Assembly (NCBI GenBank): GCA_030597965.1
Contig: JAUVQU010000079.1
Location: 1-9,770, forward strand
Direction: 5' to 3'
DNA from: Cellvibrionaceae bacterium
GTDB lineage: Bacteria > Pseudomonadota > Gammaproteobacteria > Pseudomonadales > Cellvibrionaceae
Length of the DNA: 9,770 nt
Below, piece by piece: positions 1-6,779 of the stretch. A program made the translations under genes and the position numbers. The first letter of the stretch is position 1; each line of letters starts with the position of its first letter. The notes under the pieces are model-generated. The model did not search any database. It was not told the origin of the DNA and saw only the letters and a program-made list of their open reading frames with translations.

Positions 1-1
1 A

Positions 2-14
2 CCGGCTAAGCCGG
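2..14 (-). terminator. Possible terminator hairpin of the cold-shock gene, cut by window edge
   Basis: CCGGC and GCCGG flank a three-base loop, 24 bases beyond the cold-shock stop codon on the minus strand. The T-run expected after the stem would lie outside the window, so a rho-independent terminator is only inferred from the position and the GC-rich stem. Confidence 0.3.
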
Positions 15-37
15 CTGCTAACATTCAATCTATGTGA

Positions 38-244
38 TTAATCCATCACTTGAATGTTCGATGCCTGAAGGCCTTTTTGCCCTTGCGTGACATCAAAAGC
101 CACCTTTTGACCATCTTGCAGGGATTTGAAGCCATCAGCCTTAATTTCAGAGAAGTGAGCAAACAGATCGTCGCCGCCCGCTTCAGGAGAGATAAAGCCG
201 AAGCCTTTTGCGTCGTTAAACCACTTGACGGTACCAGTTGCCAT
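38..244 (-). CDS. Cold-shock protein (CspA family)
   Basis: A 68-residue single cold-shock domain: a five-stranded OB-fold that binds single-stranded RNA/DNA and acts as an RNA chaperone in the cytoplasm. The sequence shows KWFN (residues 7-10), RNP1 as KGFGFI (13-18) and an RNP2-like LFAHF (27-31), where most homologues have VFVHF. The length is typical of the family. The ATG at 244 is preceded by GAGGA (complement of 253-257), eight bases upstream, which supports this start. A small hairpin (CGGG/CCCG around 278-290) lies in the leader; leaders of this family are often long and temperature-responsive, but that role is not shown here. It is divergent from the amidohydrolase. The paralogue (cspA, C, D, E) cannot be assigned from sequence alone. 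Confidence 0.95.
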   Translation of the reverse strand: MATGTVKWFNDAKGFGFISPEAGGDDLFAHFSEIKADGFKSLQDGQKVAFDVTQGQKGLQASNIQVMD

Positions 245-550
245 GATCGAAATCCTCGATGTAGCGAAATAGATGCCGGGAAATACCCGAGTGACATTGG
301 GTACAACAAGAAACTTTCACCAGGCTCAAACGCTCAATGCTTCGATACAGCTGACAACGTGCAACTTGCTAACCAACGAAGGGCAGTCTGCGCTTCTCAA
401 AGCAGGACGTCAACCACATCACCAAAACGACTTTTGGGCAACGTTGCTCTCAAAGCAACAAACTCGCCCTTCAAAGCACTCGTTCCTACTCGCCAGGTCG
501 CTTAGCGTTACCTACGCCCATAACGACACAGACAACGGCAAGGACAGGAC
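245..550. promoter_or_regulatory. Divergent intergenic region with three TCAAAGCA repeats
   Basis: About 300 bases between the divergent cold-shock and amidohydrolase genes, without a credible gene. It holds the Shine-Dalgarno sequences of both genes, a short hairpin in the cold-shock leader, and three exact direct copies of TCAAAGCA at 397-404, 450-457 and 471-478. The middle copy sits in a GTTGCT/AGCAAC stem-loop (443-459). I could not identify a convincing -35/-10 pair on either strand. The repeats are candidate regulator sites by inference only. Confidence 0.4.
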
Positions 551-1720
551 ATGCGTTCATCACCCTTTTTCACTTCACAACAAATCAGCGATGCGGTGGC
601 TGTACGCCACCAGCTACACCAGAATCCAGAACTAAAATTCGAGGAAGCCGATACGGCTAAGCTAGTGGCTGAGCGGCTGAAAGCGCTGGGCTATCAAGTG
701 ACAGAAGGCATTGCCACGACCGGCGTACTGGCCGAGCTGGACACCGGCCGCGAAGGCCCAGTGATTGCCTTTCGGGCCGATATGGATGCGCTGCCCATCA
801 AAGAATCCAACGGCTTTGAGCACCGCTCCCAACGAGAAGGGCTGATGCACGCCTGCGGCCACGATGGCCACACCGCGACGCTGCTGCTCGCCGCTGAAGC
901 GATTATTGCCAAGCGCGACCAGCTTTGCGGCTATATCAAACTGCTGTTTCAGCCCGGCGAAGAAGGCGGCAACGGTGCCGATGAGATGGTGAAAGCGGGT
1001 GTACTCCAAAACCCGCAGGTAGACGCCATTTTTGGCTACCACAACCGCCCTGGCTTTCCCGAAGGGCAGCTGTTCGTCAAACCCGGCCCCGCCATGGGCG
1101 GTAACGATACGTTCAAAATCACCATTGAAGGCGTCTCCGGCCACGCGGCCATGCCGCATTTATCGGTCGACCCCATTTATGTGGGCGCTTCGCTCGTGCA
1201 GCAGTTGCAAGGGCTGGTGGGCCGCCATAAATCACCGCTGGAAGCAGGCGTGATTACCGTCGCGGCGTTTCATGCGGGCGACGCCGCCAATGTGATTCCC
1301 GGCCAAGCAGAGCTGCTGGTGAATATTCGCAGCGACCGGGAAAGCTCTCGCGCTGCATTGGTCGGCAAGCTGGAACAGGTGGTTAACGGGGTGTGTTCCG
1401 CCCACGGCGCGCATTTCCAGCTAGAACATCAGCACCAAATTCCTCCTCTCGTGAACGATACCGGTTGGTCGGAGCGTGTGTTGGCGATTGCCGCCGAACA
1501 AGGCGTCAGCGCCGATATTCAGCAACTGGACTACATGCCCACCATGGGCGCTGAAGATTTTGCGTTCTACTTGCAGGAAGTACCGGGGTGTTTCTTCTTT
1601 GTGGGGAACGGCGACAGCGCTTACCTACATAACGAACGCTACGACTTTAACGATGCCATTCTGCCCATCGCAGGCGGCATGTTTGTGGCGCTTGCCACAT
1701 CCCTGCTTAAGCGCGACTAA
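551..1720 (+). CDS. M20 family (M20D) metallo-amidohydrolase
   Basis: A 389-residue cytoplasmic zinc/manganese amidohydrolase of the HipO/AbgA/B/N-acyl-amino-acid hydrolase family, which cleaves an acyl or aryl amide from an amino acid. Visible family motifs are ADMDALPI (76-83), ACGHDGH (101-107, metal ligands C102 and H104), QPGEEGG (134-140, catalytic E137 and metal ligand E138), GYHNRPGFPEG (162-172, H164), the dimerisation-domain GVSGHAAMPH (194-203), TMGAEDF (331-337) and a C-terminal LHNERYDFND with H360. All expected metal ligands are present and the length is normal. The ATG at 551 has AAGGA at 540-544, six bases upstream. The AbgT-type transporter begins 68 bases downstream on the same strand, so import and hydrolysis of an N-acylated or p-aminobenzoylated amino acid is the likely joint task. 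The exact substrate cannot be read from the sequence. Confidence 0.93.
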   Translation: MRSSPFFTSQQISDAVAVRHQLHQNPELKFEEADTAKLVAERLKALGYQVTEGIATTGVLAELDTGREGPVIAFRADMDALPIKESNGFEHRSQREGLMHACGHDGHTATLLLAAEAIIAKRDQLCGYIKLLFQPGEEGGNGADEMVKAGVLQNPQVDAIFGYHNRPGFPEGQLFVKPGPAMGGNDTFKITIEGVSGHAAMPHLSVDPIYVGASLVQQLQGLVGRHKSPLEAGVITVAAFHAGDAANVIPGQAELLVNIRSDRESSRAALVGKLEQVVNGVCSAHGAHFQLEHQHQIPPLVNDTGWSERVLAIAAEQGVSADIQQLDYMPTMGAEDFAFYLQEVPGCFFFVGNGDSAYLHNERYDFNDAILPIAGGMFVALATSLLKRD

Positions 1721-1788
1721 CAGCGCTAGCCGCCACGTTAAGTGGCATAACAACTTTGAATAAAAAGGCTTTTTATAAGGAAAATGTC

Positions 1789-3299
1789 ATGCAAGGTGTC
1801 CTCGCTTCCATCGAGCGGGTAGGCAATAAGCTGCCTCATCCGTTTATCCTATTCGCTATTTTGGCCGCCCTGGTGGTGGTCATTTCCGCTATTTTAGCCA
1901 CGCTAGGCGTCTCGGCGATCAACCCACAAACCGAGGCAGAAGTGACCGTTCGCAGCCTGCTCTCCGCGGATGGTGTCGAGTTCATGCTGACCAGCGTGGT
2001 CAGTAACTTCGTCAACTTCCCACCGCTTGGGCTGATTCTGGTGGTGATGTTCGGCATTGGGCTAGCCGATAAAGTGGGCCTGATGTCGACGCTGATGCAG
2101 GTGAGCGTCGCCAAAGCACCGCCCTCGCTGCTGACGTTCTGCGTGTTTATGGCGGGTATTTGCGGCAGTATCGCCTCTGATGCCAACTACCTTATCCTGA
2201 TTCCGCTGGCCGCCATGGTGTACTACTCGGTGGGCAGGCACCCGGTGGCGGGGGCTGCCGCCGCTTACGCAGCTGCCGGGGCTGGATTTGATGCCAGCCT
2301 ATTCATCACCGTGGGCGACGCGCTGTTTGCAGGTATCACGACCGATGCCGCGCGCCTAGTAGACCCGACCCCGACGCTTACATCTCTCCCGTAGATAACT
2401 ACTACTTTGTGGCTTGCTCAGTGTTTGTACTGGCCGCCGTCGGCACCCTGCTGGTCGATAAAGTGGTAGAGCCACGGCTACAGCGCACGCTCCCCATGGG
2501 TAAAGATTTCAAAACCGAAGTGGTTACGCCGACGCTGACGGAAGCCGAAAAGCGCGGCCTCAAGCGCGTAGGGTTGGCAACGCTGGCCTATATTGCCCTG
2601 GTACTACTGGTGGTGGTGCCCGAAGCTTCGCCACTACGCAACGAAGACGGCGGTTTGATTCCTTCGCCGTTTCTGCGCTCGCTCGTGCCACTGATGTTTA
2701 TCTACTTCGTCACCATTGGGTTGGTGTACGGCATCACCACTGGCAAGATTACCAGCAGCCGCGATGTGCCCCAGCGCATGGCGGAATCGGCCAGCGACCT
2801 CGCGCCGACCCTGGTACTGTTCTTCGCGATTTCGCAGTTTATTGCCTACTTCCGCTGGTCGGAGCTTGGCCAGTTTATCGCCATTGAAGGCTCGAACGTG
2901 CTGCAAAGCACCGGCTTTACCGGGCTTCCCCTCGTCGGGGCGTTTATCGCTATGAGTGCGGTGCTGAACGTCTTTATGACTAGCGGCTCGGCTCAGTGGG
3001 CGCTGATGGCTCCTGTGTTTGTACCCATGCTGATGATGATCGATTTCGACCCTGCCTTCGTGCTGGCGATGTTCCGTATTGGGGATTCCAGCACCAACAT
3101 CATCTCGCCCATGAGCCCCTACTTCTCGGTAGCACTGGTGTATATGCAGCGCTACAAACCGGACATGGGGCTGGGCACACTGATCGCTACCATGCTGCCC
3201 CTTGCCATGGGCTTCTTGCTGGCGTGGTCGGCGTTTCTGATGTTCTGGCTGATGATGGGTTGGCCCATTGGCCCGGGTGTTTACATGATGGCGAACTAG
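1789..3299 (+). pseudogene. abgT: AbgT-family transporter, broken by one frameshift
   Basis: Two adjacent reading frames together make one AbgT-family inner-membrane transporter of about 503 residues, near the 508 of E. coli AbgT. The first part starts at ATG 1789 with AAGGA at 1777-1781 (seven-base spacing); an upstream TTG at 1756 is a poorer start. It carries VGNKLPHPF, the conserved SDANYLILIP (from 2176) and GRHPVAG, then runs into TAG at 2392-2394. The second part resumes one frame over at about 2373 with DAYISPVDNYYF, then VVEPRL, SGSAQW (2982-2999) and DSSTNIISPMSPYF (3084-3125). One extra C in the C-run 2369-2372 would restore a continuous protein. AbgT members import p-aminobenzoyl-glutamate or, as with MtrF/YdaH, export antimetabolites; the amidohydrolase upstream favours import. 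Whether the frameshift is a true mutation or a homopolymer sequencing error cannot be settled here. Confidence 0.9.
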
Positions 3300-3301
3300 C
3301 G

Positions 3302-4198
3302 CTACTGCATCGTCATCATCAACTTCCATAAATAGTCGGCAGCGGGCGAGAGCCTTCTGCCGACACGCTTCACCAAGTTGCCCTGGCTGCTGGCCGCCAT
3401 GGGGTGATCAATCGGGATCGCCTTCAGTAGCCCCGCCTCAATCTCGCTACGTGCAGCAGCCGCCGTCATAAACGACACCCCAATGCCCGCGCTCGCCATA
3501 CGCCGCGAGACAGAGTGCAAATTACAGCGATACGCCGGTGTGGCAGGCTGCCCCGCCGCGCCAAATAGCGCATTCACAAACTGCTGCGAGCCCGACACAT
3601 CGGGCAGAAAAATTAGCTTATGCTGCAGCAGTTCCGCCACGTTCACGCGCGCATGCTCTGCCAATGCATGGGAAGGCGCCACGAGCGCACACAGCGGCCC
3701 CCGCTCAAACGAGTGAACCACCAAGCGCGGGTCGGAGATCGGCCCATAGGTAATGGCAATATCCACCTCGTCGCTGGCCACCATGTCATGGGGTTCACGG
3801 GGGTAGTAAATGCCGGTTTTGATCTCGATGAGTACGTCCGGATAGTGCTCAGAGACACGCTTCATCACATGGTTGATAAAGCTATCCACGAAGCCATCAC
3901 CCACCGACACCACCACCTTCCCGGCCTGTAAGTTACGCAGCCGCGACAGCGTATCGCCCAACTCAGAGTTCAGCCGCCGTTGCGCTAAAAAGCCATCCAC
4001 CACCAACTGCCCAGCCTCCGTGAGCATGACATGCCGCCCCTGACGCTCCAGCAACGCCATGCCCAGCGTCTGCTCCAATGAGCGGATCTGACGGCTAACC
4101 ACCGACGGGTTGGTATGCAAATGCTCCGCCGCCGCGCGAATACCGCCGCAACTGCTGACTTCTAATAAGTAGAAAGCGCGTTTGTCGAGTAGGGTCAT
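3302..4198 (-). CDS. LysR-type transcriptional regulator
   Basis: A 298-residue LysR-family DNA-binding regulator. The N-terminal winged helix-turn-helix (about residues 5-62) shows IRAAAEHLHTNPSVVSRQI followed by LEQTLGMALLER and LTEAG, the classic pattern. Residues about 92-295 form the effector-binding domain, with VDIAITYGP and a GIGVSFM segment near the end. The start at 4198 is the earliest possible, because an in-frame TAG lies at 4205-4207; no clear Shine-Dalgarno precedes it, so a leaderless message or a later start is possible. The gene converges on the transporter with two bases between the stops. E. coli abgR is also LysR-type and lies next to abgABT, so control of the amidohydrolase/transporter pair is plausible, though the convergent arrangement makes this inference weaker than a divergent one. 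Confidence 0.92.
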   Translation of the reverse strand: MTLLDKRAFYLLEVSSCGGIRAAAEHLHTNPSVVSRQIRSLEQTLGMALLERQGRHVMLTEAGQLVVDGFLAQRRLNSELGDTLSRLRNLQAGKVVVSVGDGFVDSFINHVMKRVSEHYPDVLIEIKTGIYYPREPHDMVASDEVDIAITYGPISDPRLVVHSFERGPLCALVAPSHALAEHARVNVAELLQHKLIFLPDVSGSQQFVNALFGAAGQPATPAYRCNLHSVSRRMASAGIGVSFMTAAAARSEIEAGLLKAIPIDHPMAASSQGNLVKRVGRRLSPAADYLWKLMMTMQ

Positions 4199-4328
4199 TG
4201 GGGGCTAATCACGTGCTTGAAGAACATCAATCGCATCCAGCTAATGGGGCCGGCCCATAACAAAACACTCCATAATTCATGGCCTCACTGTGATCGTTCA
4301 TCAAACATGGCTGGTGCTTACGATCGGT
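4199..4328. other. Intergenic spacer with two short inverted repeats
   Basis: The gap between the nuclease stop and the LysR start, both on the minus strand. It contains a GGGCCGGCCC palindrome near 4246-4256 and a GATCGT (4292-4297)/ACGATC (4320-4325) inverted repeat. Neither is followed by a T-run, so neither is called a terminator. A LysR operator is possible but not shown. Confidence 0.3.
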
Positions 4329-5447
4329 TTACTGCACTCCACCGTCTATCGGCCATGCCTGCTTTAACCGCATAACCGTATGCGACCACTTAGAAGCCGT
4401 AGGCTTGCAGACCGTGTTCTGATTACCGAACAATCCCACTTCACTGAATGCATGGCTGCGCTCTGCGGTATAAAGCCAGCGAACGGGCACTAAGTATTCG
4501 GCATTATCCTCTTCATCATCCAATGCACGGTAAAGGTGCGGATACTCGTTGGGTGTAGCAAGCTCTAACAGCGTTTTAGCGCCGTTTTCTGTGTCGAAGT
4601 GATACTCCGTAGCACGGCAACGCTCGCCAATGACCTCACCAACCCCAACATAGCCCGTTTTCGTGATATTGACCCAAATACGGTCACCTTCTGAAAGCAT
4701 AGAAAGCGTTTTGGAGTACCACGCGGCGCCACCGCCTGCGATAAAGCCCAAACGCCGTGCGAGTTCCCAGGGCCGATCATCGCCAAAGGAGGCGTAAAAC
4801 TCCCCATTCCAGGGCTCTTTATTGGCTTTTCTTGCGATCGGTTTAGTCGGCTCATCCGGGTCGATCATCCAAGCGCGACTGAGATAACGGTTGCCGTTAT
4901 CCTCAAACGCACTAAAGAACATAGCATTGATCGATAGCTGGGCATGCTCATTCAAGTAGTTGATAATCCGCTCGCTACTGGCATCTAGCTCCGTGGCCAC
5001 CACGACCATCTGATGATTATCATTGAGCGTGACAGTATCTAGTGAAATACCAAACTTGGTTTCAAATGCCTCATCCAACGTAGCGTGTGGACGCGCATAA
5101 CGCTCCGCGAACTGCTGGTAAATATCGATCAACTGATAATCCGCGAGCGTCACCACCCACGAAGCGTAATCGATAGCCTGAGCCACCACGTCACGAGGTG
5201 TCTTATCACGCTTCAGCTCGATCACAATCACCGTACCATTGGCGTCCACAGCAAGCAGGTCAATCAGCTTGTCGAAGCCAGTGCGTACCTGACGACCAAT
5301 CAGCAGCCAATCCCGATTCAGAATCGAGACATCCTGCATAATCTGCTCTTCCAGCAACCCCTCGTCCGCCATACCTGATGGGCGTAACTTCTGCGGTAAC
5401 GCGCCCGGCGCACTCGCAAGCTTCCAGATGCCTTGTTCGATAGCCAT
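4329..5447 (-). CDS. PD-(D/E)XK nuclease, DUF91/NucS-like, with C-terminal PUA-like domain
   Basis: A 372-residue protein when started at 5447. The N-terminal half has the PD-(D/E)XK core: LLEEQI helix (E33/E34), IDLLAVD (D63 in a strand), IELKRDKTPRDVVAQAIDYASW with E77, K79 and Q90. This is the arrangement of the DUF91/NucS-like nuclease group, which acts on DNA. The C-terminal part (SFGDDRPWELARRLGFIAGG, WYSKTL, GDRIWVNI, GYVGVGEVIG) resembles a small beta-rich PUA/EVE-like domain seen fused to such nucleases; this part rests on recall of the family. An ATG at 5519 in the same frame would add 24 residues (MLHNATQYAL...) that look non-homologous and overlap a periodic TGCA repeat, so MAIEQGIWKL is preferred, although its Shine-Dalgarno is weak. 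No methylase or partner gene is adjacent. A role in DNA repair or defence is inference. Confidence 0.8.
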   Translation of the reverse strand: MAIEQGIWKLASAPGALPQKLRPSGMADEGLLEEQIMQDVSILNRDWLLIGRQVRTGFDKLIDLLAVDANGTVIVIELKRDKTPRDVVAQAIDYASWVVTLADYQLIDIYQQFAERYARPHATLDEAFETKFGISLDTVTLNDNHQMVVVATELDASSERIINYLNEHAQLSINAMFFSAFEDNGNRYLSRAWMIDPDEPTKPIARKANKEPWNGEFYASFGDDRPWELARRLGFIAGGGAAWYSKTLSMLSEGDRIWVNITKTGYVGVGEVIGERCRATEYHFDTENGAKTLLELATPNEYPHLYRALDDEEDNAEYLVPVRWLYTAERSHAFSEVGLFGNQNTVCKPTASKWSHTVMRLKQAWPIDGGVQ

Positions 5448-5480
5448 ATCAGTTTGATGCCTGTTGAGGTAGCAATGCGC

Positions 5481-5515
5481 TGCATATGACAGTGCATATT
5501 GTGTTGCATTATGCA
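5481..5515. repeat. Twelve-base periodic TGCA(T) repeats before the nuclease gene
   Basis: TGCATATGACAG, TGCATATTGTGT and TGCATTATGCAG follow each other in register, with TGCA at 5481, 5493 and 5505 and a further TGCA at 5512. The block lies 34 to 68 bases upstream of the preferred nuclease start. It may be an operator or only a short low-complexity stretch; no function is shown. Confidence 0.4.
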
Positions 5516-5546
5516 GCATAGGATCCTAGGATTCACATCAACACGG

Positions 5547-5594
5547 CCCCTATCGATGAGATTGCAACGCAGTCGAATTGCTTAGGGGTTTTTT
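5547..5594 (+). terminator. Terminator-like hairpin followed by T-run
   Basis: CCCCTA (5547-5552) can pair with TAGGGG (5583-5588), with an inner GCAA (5564-5567)/TTGC (5578-5581) pair, and TTTTTT follows at 5589-5594. The shape suits a rho-independent terminator reading rightwards, but the loop is long and no plus-strand gene precedes it. It could be the remnant of a lost gene or of a small RNA. Confidence 0.3.
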
Positions 5595-5910
5595 ATTATT
5601 TCTATTGCCAAGATTTGTTCCCACAATATTCTTTAGTCGAACTGGTGAGGACTTCTTTGTGACTTACAGCCCATGGAACAGCCTGGTTAGACGAGAGGAG
5701 AAGTGGGCAACTCACAACGAATCATACAATCGGCAAGCATCTGAGGGTTCAGCGAATGGTTTAGTGTGATAGTGGTGGTTGTCATTAAGCTACTCTATGT
5801 TTCAGCACGCTTTAAACACCTTTAGCAAGGAACGCTTGCGGGGAAACAGGCTCACTTCCAGGCCAAGCGGTCGATAGACATGGTTTTTTTAACCTCTAGG
5901 GTCACATTAC
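5595..5910. other. Non-coding stretch, nothing recognisable
   Basis: About 300 bases with no convincing gene on either strand. A 63-codon plus-strand frame (5578-5769) overlaps the terminator-like hairpin and shows no recognisable motif. The stretch ends in a run of seven T at 5884-5890. I see decayed sequence without identifiable origin. Confidence 0.4.
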
Positions 5911-6245
5911 TCTGTCTCCTTCTATGCCCATGCCAATCAAAGTGACATAGCGGGTTTGATTCAGGGCTTGGAAGTGTTGAGCTTCGCCATCTTCTTTGAC
6001 ACATCATTAGACTTCGCGTCGCTGGTCGTTGATATGCAGTGTACCGGCAATGGCACCAGTGCATTTTCTAGGTTGTCTCTGGAAGTATGCTGACCGCCAT
6101 GCTCATCATGCTTGCAGGCGTTCCCGGGCTGACCGCACTGCATTAGGTAATCACGGTTGTCGGCCTGCCGATGTTTATTCTGGTGCTCAGAATGATGTTC
6201 GTGTTGTACCGCGGCCTCTCCCATAAGGATCTCAACGGGCCGTGA
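5911..6245 (+). pseudogene. Remnant of a BCCT-family transporter (C-terminal end)
   Basis: Conceptual translation across two frames recovers the end of a betaine/choline/carnitine transporter, an osmolyte uptake protein of the inner membrane. In one frame (5911-6036) IFFDTSLDFASLVVDM matches the family's conserved FFVTSSDSGSLVVD-type segment. After a small deletion the other frame (about 6066-6245) reads VVSGSMLTAMLIMLAG, then GLTAL, VITVVGLPMFILVL and LYRGL, which is the usual final helix pattern. TAG at 6069-6071 sits where the family has a Trp after Phe (TGG to TAG would explain it), and TAG at 6144-6146 is a second stop. The normal protein has 500 or more residues; only about 110 remain. 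A clear gene relic, consistent with a halophile host. The left limit is uncertain. Confidence 0.7.
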
Positions 6246-6442
6246 GCTTTCTGATCGTTACTTAGTCGTGCAAGCGCATCTCTGCGGAACTATCCAAGAC
6301 AATGGCAGCCGCGTTCCCGCCAAGCGCTGGGCACAGTGCTGAGTGTAGCTAGCGATTGGCCGATGCATCCCAGCTATATTGCGTCGCTTAAGCTCAATTT
6401 GAAAAATACGTGAAACGTTGAAATATCATGCTCACTAGTCTC

Positions 6443-6480
6443 AGCCTGCTTAAGCAGCTTGTGCTAGGCTAAATTTAGCA
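6443..6480. repeat. Cluster of palindromes
   Basis: Two perfect 12-base palindromes lie side by side: CTGCTTAAGCAG (6446-6457) and GCTAAATTTAGC (6468-6479). In addition AGCCT (6443-6447) pairs with AGGCT (6466-6470). There is no T-run, so this is not a normal terminator. It marks roughly where the base composition changes towards AT. Confidence 0.5.
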
Positions 6481-6597
6481 GGGGTTGGTCAGGTGCTAGG
6501 AACAAGAAAAGGCAGCTTACGACCCAAAGCGGACGTTCACTGAAACAATATATTTACGGAGCGCTCAGCTCACAATGCTCATTTTTCTGGCGGCGGT

Positions 6598-6603
6598 TAT
6601 AAT
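6598..6603 (+). promoter_or_regulatory. Candidate -10 box (TATAAT)
   Basis: An exact TATAAT 177 bases before the HD/Hsp90-like gene on the same strand. No good -35 hexamer is found 16 to 18 bases upstream (the best is TGCTCA at 6576-6581), and no extended -10 is present. It would give a long leader. In AT-rich DNA such a match may be chance. Confidence 0.3.
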
Positions 6604-6694
6604 ACGAATGCGAATATTTCTGGATAATTACACCGTAAGGTAATGCAAAACAATGGTTTATAAAAATGCGTTGTATGCTAATGCACCATTTTGA

Positions 6695-6713
6695 AATAAT
6701 GATAATCAAGTTA
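6695..6713. promoter_or_regulatory. Fur-box-like sequence
   Basis: ATAATGATAATCA (6696-6708) matches 13 consecutive positions of the E. coli Fur consensus GATAATGATAATCATTATC, 14 of 19 overall. It lies 67 bases before the HD/Hsp90-like start. The right half is poorly conserved and the region is AT-rich, so iron control is only a suggestion. Confidence 0.3.
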
Positions 6714-6779
6714 ACCCGCATGCACATGAATAAAACTATTATACAGCTTTGGCATGTCCAGAAAATATGAGGAATTAAT

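Larger units (their letters stand above)
6246..6779. other. Long non-coding region leading into the AT-rich gene
   Basis: About 530 bases with no credible gene. The left third is still GC-balanced and may be eroded coding sequence I cannot identify. From about 6400 the sequence becomes AT-rich. It contains a cluster of palindromes (6443-6480), a TATAAT, a Fur-box-like sequence and the ribosome binding site of the next gene, listed separately. Confidence 0.5.

Noticed and set aside
662..1159. Long minus-strand frame inside the amidohydrolase gene
   Set aside because: It is an antisense shadow of a GC-rich gene whose sense frame has all catalytic motifs. The same applies to the minus-strand frame at 2634-3329 opposite the transporter.
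2360..2395. Programmed ribosomal frameshift in the AbgT gene
   Set aside because: The C-run does not form a classical slippery heptamer with a clear downstream structure, and transporters of this family are not known to use frameshifting.
5448..5519. 24-residue N-terminal extension of the nuclease from the ATG at 5519
   Set aside because: It is encoded by a repeat-rich stretch and lacks nuclease-family character; MAIEQGIWKL at 5447 fits the family start better. The choice is not certain, as a GGA-type sequence lies close before 5519.
5578..5769. 63-residue plus-strand reading frame
   Set aside because: It overlaps a terminator-like hairpin and T-run, has no recognisable motif and no good ribosome binding site.
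6575..6643. 22-codon hydrophobic peptide MLIFLAAVIIRMRIFLDNYT...
   Set aside because: It has no ribosome binding site at a suitable distance, overlaps the candidate -10 box, and has no recognisable relative.
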